From Clostridiales bacterium (GTDB taxonomy: Bacteria; Bacillota; Clostridia; Monoglobales; Monoglobaceae), in contig JAHZIG010000023.1 of assembly GCA_019419865.1 (NCBI GenBank), forward strand, positions 1 through 45,207: 45,207 nt of DNA. The letters are read 5' to 3'. Both the position numbers and the translations under genes were made by a program. Under the pieces are notes generated by a model. The model searched no databases, was not told where the DNA came from, and was given only the letters and a program-made list of their open reading frames with translations. Positions 25,100 through 32,777 of the stretch are shown here, in pieces. Numbering within the stretch: position 1 is the first letter of the stretch; each line of letters starts with the position of its first letter.

Positions 25100-26335
25100 A
25101 TGGATTCAAATTCAGAAAGAGTAATAGTGATAGGCGGAGGTCCGGCGGGAATGATGGCGGCCGGGATCGCGGCGGGAAGAGGAAAAAGAGTAACGCTGAT
25201 AGAGCAGAATAAGATACTCGGCAAAAAGCTGCTTATTACCGGAAAGGGCAGGTGCAATATCACGAACGCGTGCGAGGACGTGGAGACTCTTATCGCGAAC
25301 GTTCCGACTAACGGCGCTTTTTTGTACAGCGCGTTCTATACGTTCACAAACGCTCAGACGATAGAATTTTTCAACAAGCTCGGAGTCGAGACGAAGGTCG
25401 AACGCGGCGGTAGAGTGTTTCCTAAGAGCGATAAAAGCTCGGACGTCGCCGAGGCGATGATCAGGTTTCTAAAGGAGAATAACGTCGAGATCCTCTGCGA
25501 CAGGGTCGACGACGTTTTGGCGACCGGCGGCAGGATAAGCGGAGTCGTTACAAAAAAACGCGGATTTCTAAAAGCGGATAAGGTAATTTTGGCGACCGGA
25601 GGACTTTCGTATCAGGCGACGGGCTCGACCGGAGACGGCTATACCTGGGCGGAGAATCTCGGCCATACGATAACCGATATAGAGCCTTCGCTGGTTCCGA
25701 TCGCGGTGGAGGAGGATCTTAGCGGTCTGGTCGGGCTTACCCTTAAAAATATCAAGATCGACGTATTCAATTCAAAAAACAAAAAAGTCTACAGCGACTT
25801 CGGCGAGATGATGTTCGCGCATTTCGGGCTTACCGGCCCGGTGATATTGAGCGCGAGCGCGCATATGCGAGACGTGAAAAAGGGCGGCTACAAGATACGC
25901 GTAGACCTCAAACCGGCTCTCGATGAAAAACAGCTCGACGCGAGAATAATAAGGGATTTCAGCAAGGCGCTGAATAAGGATTTTAAGAACAGCTTGGACG
26001 CGCTTTTGCCGAAAAGGCTTATTCCCTATATAATCGATTTAAGCGGGATAGATCCGGATAAAAAAGTAAATTCGATAACCAAAGAGGAGCGGCGGCGCCT
26101 GCTCGGATCAATGAAGAATTTGGAGTTTACGCCGACGGATTTTTGTTCGATCGACAGGGCTATAATAACCTCGGGCGGGGTGTGCGTAAAAGAAATAAAT
26201 CCATCCACGATGGAATCGAAACTCGTGAATGGATTGTACTTTGCGGGCGAGATCGTCGACGTAGACGCCTACACCGGCGGGTTTAATTTACAGATAGCGT
26301 TTTCGAGCGGCTTTCTTGCGGGCTCTTCTTGCTGA
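25100..26335 (+). CDS. BaiN/HI0933-type FAD-dependent flavoprotein
   Basis: 411 residues. FAD-binding N-terminus VIGGGPAGMMAAGIAAGRGK (about 10-29), then the family motif KLLITGKGRCNITNAC and KVERGGRVFP. ATGGLSYQATGSTGDGY and LVPIAVEED follow, and the C-terminal FAD motif reads AGEIVDVDAYTGGFNLQIAF. The family includes BaiN, a bile-acid ring reductase in gut Clostridia, and HI0933, whose role is undefined; membership alone does not assign substrate. Genes of this family often neighbour cmk in Clostridia. Ribosome binding site GGGAGA. The last 48 bp overlap the end of the convergent acyltransferase gene. Confidence 0.9.
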   Translation: MDSNSERVIVIGGGPAGMMAAGIAAGRGKRVTLIEQNKILGKKLLITGKGRCNITNACEDVETLIANVPTNGAFLYSAFYTFTNAQTIEFFNKLGVETKVERGGRVFPKSDKSSDVAEAMIRFLKENNVEILCDRVDDVLATGGRISGVVTKKRGFLKADKVILATGGLSYQATGSTGDGYTWAENLGHTITDIEPSLVPIAVEEDLSGLVGLTLKNIKIDVFNSKNKKVYSDFGEMMFAHFGLTGPVILSASAHMRDVKKGGYKIRVDLKPALDEKQLDARIIRDFSKALNKDFKNSLDALLPKRLIPYIIDLSGIDPDKKVNSITKEERRRLLGSMKNLEFTPTDFCSIDRAIITSGGVCVKEINPSTMESKLVNGLYFAGEIVDVDAYTGGFNLQIAFSSGFLAGSSC

Positions 26336-27373
26336 GCCGCGCAGCATGCTCGATTTAAGGTTCCTGTAGACCGTTGCGATCAGTACGCATAATATGATAG
26401 AGATCGCGTAGGTCACGGCGGTCGATACGACGAACCTCGTCATAGTGTCGGTTATATTCATGTTGTTCATTATCTCAAGCGCGGCGGTTATTATCAGGCA
26501 GTGTATAAGATAAATATCGTAAGACGCCGCAGAGATACTGATAAGGAATCCCTTGCCTCGGCTTTCGAGGGACATTGTGAGTCCGTACGAATACTGATAA
26601 AAGCCGAAGGTAGAAAACAGACAGAACAGTACGACGATCACGGCCGAATAGGACGCGGTTATAAGTCCCGCGTATTCCATGTACGAGATCACGCAGTGAG
26701 CGATCGCGAGTATGAGCCAGCCGACGTAGAGCAGTATCTTATATTTTCTTAAGAAAGCGATAAACTCGTTATAATAAAGTCCCGCGTACATTCCGAGAAC
26801 CCAGAATATCAGATAAGATGGGAATATCTTATGGGTATAGTCCGCCGAGATCTCGTAGGTTCTGAAAAATACGGTCGCCGCAAACGCCAAGACCGCTATC
26901 AGAACGCCGAAGAGCTTTGAGTTGTACTTGGTTATTATGACCCAGAGCGGCATGAGCAGATAGAACTGCATTATCAGAACCACAAAGTAGAACTGAGCCG
27001 ACAGATCGCCGTTTAGTATGTATTCTATGAGCGAGACCGGATTGAAATCATAGTAGTTAAATATATAAACAAATACGATATAATACAGTATCACGCACAG
27101 AACGTAGGGTATGAATATCTTTCTTATCCTGTTCAGCAAAAAACTGAAATATGTGAATTTATTTTCGCTGTACTTATAAAACAGTTTAAGCGCGCTCGTA
27201 AACACAAACGCGGGCACGGCGAAAGTGGTAAGCCTTGTGACGGTAGAAAATACGATTGAAAGTACGCTCCACCTCGGAAATATGCTTACGCCTTCCGACA
27301 ATACGTGTATGAGTATTACGAACATACACAGAAAAAACTCAAAAATCGAAACCTCGGTAATTTTCCTTTTCAT
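26288..27373 (-). CDS. acyltransferase family 3 integral membrane protein
   Basis: 361 residues with about ten predicted transmembrane segments, the acyltransferase-3 (OafA/YrhL-like) fold. The N-terminus has EFFLCMFVILIHVLSEG, where the family usually has its His; RIRKIFIPYV is the typical basic motif between TM segments, and FYFVVLIMQFYLLMPLW marks the later helices. The family O-acetylates or O-succinylates surface polysaccharides or exports such products. A basic tail (RGSARRARKKAARKR) ends the protein. The ribosome binding site is weak. It is tail-to-tail with the flavoprotein gene, overlapping by 48 bp, and has its own promoter at 27494. Confidence 0.88.
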   Translation of the reverse strand: MKRKITEVSIFEFFLCMFVILIHVLSEGVSIFPRWSVLSIVFSTVTRLTTFAVPAFVFTSALKLFYKYSENKFTYFSFLLNRIRKIFIPYVLCVILYYIVFVYIFNYYDFNPVSLIEYILNGDLSAQFYFVVLIMQFYLLMPLWVIITKYNSKLFGVLIAVLAFAATVFFRTYEISADYTHKIFPSYLIFWVLGMYAGLYYNEFIAFLRKYKILLYVGWLILAIAHCVISYMEYAGLITASYSAVIVVLFCLFSTFGFYQYSYGLTMSLESRGKGFLISISAASYDIYLIHCLIITAALEIMNNMNITDTMTRFVVSTAVTYAISIILCVLIATVYRNLKSSMLRGSARRARKKAARKRYL

Positions 27374-27683
27374 ATAACAACCCTGTCCTGAAATTTTTAT
27401 TATCTTTTATTTAATTAGGATATAGTCGGATACCCGACCGAATTCCTTTTCCCCTGCGCGGCAAACGGGCGCCGCGTCGTATCCAATCAATTTATTATAT
27501 CATAAATACGGATTTTTAGTCAACGTCTATAATTATATATAAATAGTTTGAAATATAAATGAAAAAGTTTTTTAATATATTCGACGTAAACAGAGCGCGT
27601 TGTATGCCGGATATAGTGCGCGGCGTTTAGCGGGAAAGCGATAAACGCCCGACCGCGTTAAATTACGCCGCCGCGCCTATACT
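27374..27683. other. intergenic region between acyltransferase and XRE genes
   Basis: Contains the acyltransferase promoter and leader of about 115 nt on the minus strand, plus a perfect hairpin GGCGTTTA (27622-27629) with TAAACGCC (27642-27649), which may end the XRE transcript although no T-run follows. No supportable ORF. Confidence 0.5.
27494..27523 (-). promoter_or_regulatory. promoter of the acyltransferase gene
   Basis: On the minus strand: -35 TTGACT (27518-27523), 18-bp spacer, -10 TATAAT (27494-27499). Confidence 0.7.
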
Positions 27684-27887
27684 CTATTTCGGCTTAAACT
27701 CCTCGCCGCGGATCAAATAGTCTATGGACACGTTAAAATAATCGGACATTTTGATAAGCATGCCGATGCTCGGCTCTCGTCTTCCGTTTTCATAATGCGA
27801 AAGAGCCTCTCTCGAGATATTCAATTCCATTGCAACCTTTTGCTGACTTAATTTCCTCTGCTTGCGTATACTTTTTAGTCCAATCAT
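27684..27887 (-). CDS. XRE-family HTH transcriptional regulator
   Basis: 67 residues forming a single Cro/C1-type helix-turn-helix (KQRKLSQQKVAMELNISREALSHYENGRREP), with no ligand or dimerisation domain beyond a short tail. AGAGGT is the ribosome binding site. The gene faces an SLH protein gene across a 166-bp region with two perfect 17-bp palindromes, which are its likely operators, so it probably controls both itself and that gene. This is a common phase or regulatory arrangement, but the target and the signal are unknown. Confidence 0.92.
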   Translation of the reverse strand: MIGLKSIRKQRKLSQQKVAMELNISREALSHYENGRREPSIGMLIKMSDYFNVSIDYLIRGEEFKPK

Positions 27888-27899
27888 TTACAATACCTC

Positions 27900-27928
27900 T
27901 TGACATAATTGTAACATTTTGTTACAAT
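27900..27928 (+). promoter_or_regulatory. promoter of the SLH protein gene, overlapped by an XRE operator
   Basis: -35 TTGACA (27900-27905), 17-bp spacer, -10 TACAAT (27923-27928). Operator 1 (27910-27926) fills the spacer, so a bound repressor would block RNA polymerase. It leaves a leader of about 120 nt before the ATG at 28054. Confidence 0.7.
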
Positions 27929-27950
27929 ACAAATGTTACAAAATGTAACA
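27910..27950. promoter_or_regulatory. twin palindromic operators for the XRE regulator
   Basis: Operator 1 is TGTAACATTTTGTTACA (27910-27926) and operator 2 is TGTTACAAAATGTAACA (27934-27950), the reverse complement of operator 1. Each has perfect 7-bp arms around a 3-bp centre, with centres 24 bp apart. With flanking bases the arms extend to 9-10 bp. Confidence 0.85.
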
Positions 27951-28053
27951 TTTTATAATATTGAGCCGGGTCCGATTATGTAATTGGGGAGGGAGGGGAA
28001 ACAGTTAAAAACACAGACTCAGATCCGACGGAAAAAAGATGGAGGTATATGGT

Positions 28054-30408
28054 ATGAAAAGATTTTTAAGTTTATTAATTTCCATATCTATTATTATGAT
28101 TAGCTTATCTATGTTTTTATATGTATACGCAAACGACGATGCGGCTAAAGAGCACAGAGAAGCGATGGTACAAATGATGATCGATGAAGACGTTGTGCGC
28201 GGGGACGAGAAAGGCGATATAAAACCTTACGATAAGGTTACCCGAGCAGAAATGGCGGCGATGATAATACGTAAACTTGGTAAGGAAGATAAGGCGTTGA
28301 GTTACTCCGATTCGGCCACAGGATTCGTCGACGACTCCGACATCGCCGAGTGGGAGAGGGCGTATATAGCTTACGGCGAAGATATAGATATGGTCGACGG
28401 ATATCCCGACGGTACGGTAAGGAGCTCGAACAACGTCACCTACGAGGAGGGCGTGAAATTTGTGGTTTGCGCGTTCGACAGCGCCGCGGAGAGAAGTTAT
28501 CCGGACGGATATATAGAAAGAGCGCAGGAGCTTGGCTACTTGACCGGAGTCGAGGGAATTTTGGGAGTAGAGTTGACAAGAGAGCAGATAATCACATTGA
28601 TAGCTAACGCCGGAATATCTAATTCCGGAACCGGAGATAAAACTATCGCCAATATCGACGAATTTACTAAAGAACAAATGTCGATAGAGCGGGTGGTGCA
28701 GAGCGGAATAATGGATCTTGACGAGAACAATAATTTCAACTTTCAAAAGGAGATGACGGTTGGCGAAGTAAACGACGCCGTTGCAAGAATGGCAAGGTAT
28801 GTAGCGGACGAGACCGATAATCCGTCGATAGTCGAAAATATTCCTCAGATAGACGCGAAGTCGGCGGACGAGACGGCCACTATCGAAGACGTCGTAAGTA
28901 TTTTGACCGACCCGGGTATAGAAACAGGCGCGCCCGCCGAGTGGGTCGAAATGGCGAGACCGTCGATTTTAAGGGAGGTTGCGTTTTTGCTGACTCCGAG
29001 CGGCGATGTTGAGACCGCTTTAGCGACGTTGCAGACGACCCAACCTGCGTTTCAGGGATATACCGCCGCGATGATCTTTAAGGCCATGCATATGTGGAGC
29101 CTTTTGGAGAATTGGAGCGACGGATATTACGCGACGTTTGACGGTAAAAGTACGGCGAACGATTTTGTCGCCTACGACGGTTCAAGCTATTATTATTTGA
29201 TACACGGAACCGGCAACACAGGGATTTATTGCGAAAATAACGGAACGTATTATAAATTGGTAAATCATAAACGGTCGTATGCCGGTATTAATATGCAAAA
29301 ATTGATCGGCGCCTATAACGGTTATGTATTCTATCTCGACGGCGGCGACGTATACAGAGTCGATAAGGACGGCAAATATCCGAGACGGCTTACCTATGAT
29401 ATAGGCGGAACCGATTGGATGATAGACGGCGACTATATATATTATACGAAACCAACCTATAATAATTATAAAGTACCGATAACATCGGTAGATTTTGAAG
29501 CGGATGCGGTCGCGGTTGAATCAAGACCGTTTTCAAATACGGACGGCGACGATAAATTTATAGGCGACAATCTTAATCTTGGATTGGGAGCTACATATGA
29601 CTCTGCGAATGTAATGAAAAACGATACGACTTTAATCTCTCACGGCAGAGCGCTTTTAATGGGGGAAATCGATCTATATAACGAAGGAGTCTACTACCTG
29701 CTGAGAAATCAGGAAGATGGCGTTTCGGATCCAAACGTAGAGCTTTGGGTCGTTTCGAGAAACGGAGACGTTGATTTTAGCAGAAGCATATGCGACATGA
29801 CGACTCAGATACCGACTGACAAATATAATAATTTTAGCTTGGGCATGGCCGGAGATTATGCTTTTATACATGCGTCTGATACTCTTAAGGACGACGTATA
29901 TTATAAGGTGTGCGTAGACGAGGATTCGGAAGAATACGGTATACCGGTTCAGCTTACGATACCGGACGACTACGTCGATCTGGTAAGCGAAATAAGCGAT
30001 ACAGACGAGCCTACTATAGTATCCGAACTTGAGCATATTTTGGATAATTACTACTTTGAATACGACGGGGATCAAGACGGCGATAGCAACTCTTTTAGCG
30101 TGACTTTTAATAACAATAACGAAGCGGTTATCAGAGCTTACGAGGAAGCGTCGGATAATATGAGAGCATATATTTACACCACCTACGAACTGGTGGACGC
30201 GCAAACGATAGAATTAAAATGGGACGTCTACAATTTTAGAAATTATTTGCAAGAAGGTAATTGGACGCGAATAGATGTAAGTCCGGATATGCCTGTTACG
30301 ACGTTTATATGCACAAGGGACGAGGCGAGCGGAGATTATATACTTGAATCTGCGGAGCCTTTAGATTACGGTTATAAAATAACGCTTGACGAGGTATTTA
30401 GAGGATAG
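28054..30408 (+). CDS. SLH-domain surface protein with beta-propeller-like DUF5050-type region
   Basis: 784 residues from ATG 28054. An in-frame ATG at 28039 overlaps GGAGG (28041-28045), which is the site for 28054. Residues 1-26 are a signal peptide. About 28-235 hold SLH-like repeats (KGDIKPYDKVTRAEMAAMI, VDGYPDGTVRSSNNVTYEE), making it wall-attached. About 350-560 have repeating short strands (YYYLIHGTGNTGIY, YVFYLDGGDVYRVDKDG, DYIYYTKPTYNNYKV) like DUF5050 propellers. The C-terminal part (about 620-784) is unrecognised. No catalytic motif is seen; a sensing or binding role is possible. Its promoter carries the XRE operators, so expression is probably repressed under some condition. A strong terminator follows. 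Confidence 0.85.
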   Translation: MKRFLSLLISISIIMISLSMFLYVYANDDAAKEHREAMVQMMIDEDVVRGDEKGDIKPYDKVTRAEMAAMIIRKLGKEDKALSYSDSATGFVDDSDIAEWERAYIAYGEDIDMVDGYPDGTVRSSNNVTYEEGVKFVVCAFDSAAERSYPDGYIERAQELGYLTGVEGILGVELTREQIITLIANAGISNSGTGDKTIANIDEFTKEQMSIERVVQSGIMDLDENNNFNFQKEMTVGEVNDAVARMARYVADETDNPSIVENIPQIDAKSADETATIEDVVSILTDPGIETGAPAEWVEMARPSILREVAFLLTPSGDVETALATLQTTQPAFQGYTAAMIFKAMHMWSLLENWSDGYYATFDGKSTANDFVAYDGSSYYYLIHGTGNTGIYCENNGTYYKLVNHKRSYAGINMQKLIGAYNGYVFYLDGGDVYRVDKDGKYPRRLTYDIGGTDWMIDGDYIYYTKPTYNNYKVPITSVDFEADAVAVESRPFSNTDGDDKFIGDNLNLGLGATYDSANVMKNDTTLISHGRALLMGEIDLYNEGVYYLLRNQEDGVSDPNVELWVVSRNGDVDFSRSICDMTTQIPTDKYNNFSLGMAGDYAFIHASDTLKDDVYYKVCVDEDSEEYGIPVQLTIPDDYVDLVSEISDTDEPTIVSELEHILDNYYFEYDGDQDGDSNSFSVTFNNNNEAVIRAYEEASDNMRAYIYTTYELVDAQTIELKWDVYNFRNYLQEGNWTRIDVSPDMPVTTFICTRDEASGDYILESAEPLDYGYKITLDEVFRG

Positions 30409-30446
30409 GCGTAATTAAAAAATAATCAGAGCAAGTCTTTTAAAAC

Positions 30447-30506
30447 GGGCCTCTTAGTCGGCCGACGGGATAATAAAATCCGCAAGCCGATGCAAGAGGC
30501 TCTTTT
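30447..30506 (+). terminator. terminator of the SLH protein gene
   Basis: GGGCCTCTT (30447-30455) pairs with AAGAGGCTC (30494-30502), one G-T pair, around an inner CGGC/GCCG stem, followed by TTTT. It starts 38 bp after the stop. Confidence 0.75.
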
Positions 30507-30530
30507 GCGTTAAAAATAAATAATTCCTCC

Positions 30531-30559
30531 TATACATCCCCCAAACTTTATGGTAAAAT
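30531..30559 (+). promoter_or_regulatory. promoter of the MIF-like gene
   Basis: -35 TATACA (30531-30536), 17-bp spacer, -10 TAAAAT (30554-30559). The -35 matches consensus at 4 of 6 positions. Confidence 0.5.
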
Positions 30560-30593
30560 AAACCCATAAATCCAATTTGAGAGGAGAATAACA

Positions 30594-30935
30594 ATGCCAT
30601 TTATCGATTCAAAGATCGCAGCGCCGGTTACGGCTGAGAAGAAGGAGATTATAAAATCCGAGCTTGGAAAAATCGTAAACACGCTGCATAAGACCGAAAA
30701 ATTCCTTATGGTCGGCATAGACGACGGCTACGACTTGTGGTTCGGCGGGGATAAGCTGGATAAGGGCGCGTACGTTTCGGTCAGCCTTTTCGGCTCCGCG
30801 TCGAGTTCGGACTACGAAAAAACGACCGCGCAGATCTGCGAGCTTTTCCAAAGAGAGCTGGACATACCTCCGGCTTCGGTCTACGTTACCTATCATCCGG
30901 TTTCCGACTGGGGCTGGAACGGCGGTAATTTCTAA
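30594..30935 (+). CDS. MIF/tautomerase-superfamily protein
   Basis: 113 residues. The start MPFIDSKIAAPV provides Pro2, which becomes the N-terminal catalytic proline of tautomerase-superfamily enzymes once Met is removed. The length and layout (two beta-alpha-beta units, about 1-55 and 58-110) fit the MIF subgroup rather than the 60-residue 4-OT subgroup. SVSLFGSASSSDYEKTTAQI resembles the MIF family loop, and the C-terminus has SDWGWNGGNF. The natural substrate of bacterial MIF homologues is generally unknown. GAGAGGAG precedes the ATG by 8 nt. Monocistronic, with promoter and terminator. Confidence 0.88.
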   Translation: MPFIDSKIAAPVTAEKKEIIKSELGKIVNTLHKTEKFLMVGIDDGYDLWFGGDKLDKGAYVSVSLFGSASSSDYEKTTAQICELFQRELDIPPASVYVTYHPVSDWGWNGGNF

Positions 30936-30968
30936 GATTTTTAAGTTAAGCTCTATCCGCGATAAACC

Positions 30969-31037
30969 AAGAGACGGCGGGATCGGCGTATAATCGGCGC
31001 GTTTTGGGCGCTTGCCGAGCCGGTCTCGTCTTTTTTT
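30969..31037 (+). terminator. terminator of the MIF-like gene
   Basis: GAGACGGC near 30971 can pair with GCCGGTCTC (31018-31026) allowing one bulge, with GC-rich inner pairing, followed by a T-run (31031-31037). Confidence 0.65.
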
Positions 31038-31154
31038 GTCCAATTTATTTTAACGGTTCCCGAATATTTTATATTCTTTACAGATATGTTATAGCGCGGA
31101 TACGACGCCTATAATTCCAATATAAGAGGCGCGGTTCAAAAGTTTTTGCAGATG

Positions 31155-31183
31155 TTGAATAATTCGACAACTTGTGATATAAT
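31155..31183 (+). promoter_or_regulatory. promoter of the kinase gene array
   Basis: -35 TTGAAT (31155-31160), 17-bp spacer, -10 TATAAT (31178-31183). The start site would be near 31190, giving a 240-nt leader before the first kinase. Confidence 0.7.
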
Positions 31184-31189
31184 TAAATT

Positions 31190-31428
31190 TATATTTGGAT
31201 TTGTTGTTAGAGAAAGTTTAGACGCGTTTTGATAAAAACGGCGTTGGATATTGTATGGTATATGGTTTTGCTGAATATGCGGGACCTTTAATTTCGGCTC
31301 AGATATTAAAGGATTTCCGCGGACCAATATAGTTTATATTGGAGCTTATATTGGTTCAGAAAAGGCGATAGCATCGCCGTAGACATTTAGAGAGTTAGGT
31401 TATCGACGTTTAGAAAAGGAAAAACGGT
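31190..31428 (+). other. structured leader of the kinase array
   Basis: CCAATATA (31324-31331) can pair with TATATTGG at 31335-31342 or with a second identical copy at 31347-31354, giving two mutually exclusive hairpins. A 25-codon reading frame (31255-31332) ends with a TAG inside the shared left arm. Its ribosome binding site is weak, so translation is doubtful. Confidence 0.4.
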
Positions 31429-32706
31429 ATGGACTACAATATTTTTTTAAAGATAATGCTGACGCTTGTCTCGCACGGGTTTCTCGGCAGTTATGTTATG
31501 ATGCTGACGGATTTTAAGGAACCCAGGCGCGTTTGGAAACTGCGTTGGTTCGCCGGGGTAGCGGTCGTTTTCATAGTTAATATAATCTTGCGTAGTTTGC
31601 TGGACGAAGAGAGTTACGTATCCTTGATTGTACTGACTGTGACGATCCCGTATTTGCTGATAACTATGCTGTGTTCGCGGATCAAGGGGATGCGCGTGGT
31701 ATTTTGCATATGCACATGTCTCTGGATCGGCTGTCTTGGCGAGGCGAACGCCATATTTATACAAACTCTCTTTCCGGATTATATGTGGGTAAGAGTTTTG
31801 ACGCGAGCGGTATCTTACGCCCTGCTGTACTTGGCGGTGCGGAAGTTCAGAGGCTATTATTTCGACGTGTATCGTATTTTAGACCGAGGCTGGGGCGTTC
31901 TCTGTCTGCCGTCGATAGTGACGTATCTGACCACTATTTATATTTTTAATAATCTTTTGACCGTGGATCCGCTGCCCGCGTCCATAGTGATCTACAGCGT
32001 TTCGGCGGTCTGCACATGCGTGTATATTCTGATCTATTTGTTTTTTATAAGGGCGAGGCAGCTGTACGAGCTGAAAAACAGCAGGGATCTGATGAGTATA
32101 CAAATTTCCGCGCTCAAGCGTCACTCGGATGAAAATCGGGAGGCGGAGGAAAAAATGCGCGTCCAGCGTCGGGATATGCGCCGTCAATGGGAGCAGATCG
32201 AAGGATTGGTCAGACAAAACGACAAGAGCGCGATACTCGATCTGATCGGAGCGGCGCAGAAACGTCTGGATGAAACGGCGCCTCCGGTTAAGTGGTGCGG
32301 CAATAGCGTGATCAACGCGGTCGTCTCTTCGTACTTTTACCGAGCGAAACAGGAAGGGATAGCCGTAGAAGCCAAACTGGTCGTATCCGAGTCGCTCCCC
32401 GTAGACGCGACGGAGCTGTCTATGGTATTCGCTAACGCGCTTGACAACGCGATAAAAGCGTGCGGCGCTCTGCCGAAGGAAGAACGTAAAATTATATGCA
32501 AGTGTATACAGAGTCCGTGTCTGATGCTTCAGATCGAGAACACATATACGGGCGAGGTCGAATTTAACGAAGACGGACTTCCCGTATCTAAGGAAACGGG
32601 ACACGGTATCGGGACGCGGTCGATATTGGCGTTTTGCGAGAAATATGACGCGTTGTGCCGCTACCGGGCTAAGGACGGATGGTTTAGGCTCAGGGTCTCG
32701 ATGTGA
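31429..32706 (+). CDS. AgrC-like GHKL sensor protein lacking the phosphoacceptor His (kinase 1)
   Basis: 425 residues. The N-terminal half (about 1-215) is a six- or seven-helix membrane sensor like AgrC/HPK10 proteins. A linker and DHp-like segment follow (about 215-260), then a GHKL ATPase domain (about 290-425) with N-box SMVFANALDNAIKAC and glycine loop GHGIGTRSILAFCEKY, both intact. The H-box differs: it reads VQRRDMRRQW, with R248 (codon CGG, 32170-32172) where paralogues 2 and 3 have His, and a second His also Arg. It can bind ATP but probably cannot autophosphorylate. First of three tandem paralogues, promoter at 31155. No response regulator adjoins. It may form mixed dimers with its neighbours. 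Confidence 0.88.
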   Translation: MDYNIFLKIMLTLVSHGFLGSYVMMLTDFKEPRRVWKLRWFAGVAVVFIVNIILRSLLDEESYVSLIVLTVTIPYLLITMLCSRIKGMRVVFCICTCLWIGCLGEANAIFIQTLFPDYMWVRVLTRAVSYALLYLAVRKFRGYYFDVYRILDRGWGVLCLPSIVTYLTTIYIFNNLLTVDPLPASIVIYSVSAVCTCVYILIYLFFIRARQLYELKNSRDLMSIQISALKRHSDENREAEEKMRVQRRDMRRQWEQIEGLVRQNDKSAILDLIGAAQKRLDETAPPVKWCGNSVINAVVSSYFYRAKQEGIAVEAKLVVSESLPVDATELSMVFANALDNAIKACGALPKEERKIICKCIQSPCLMLQIENTYTGEVEFNEDGLPVSKETGHGIGTRSILAFCEKYDALCRYRAKDGWFRLRVSM

Positions 32707-32777
32707 CGGAGAGACCGCGGTCTCGGCGACGATAATAAATATTCAAGGCAGAATATAGAGCAGAGGGAAATTCAAAG

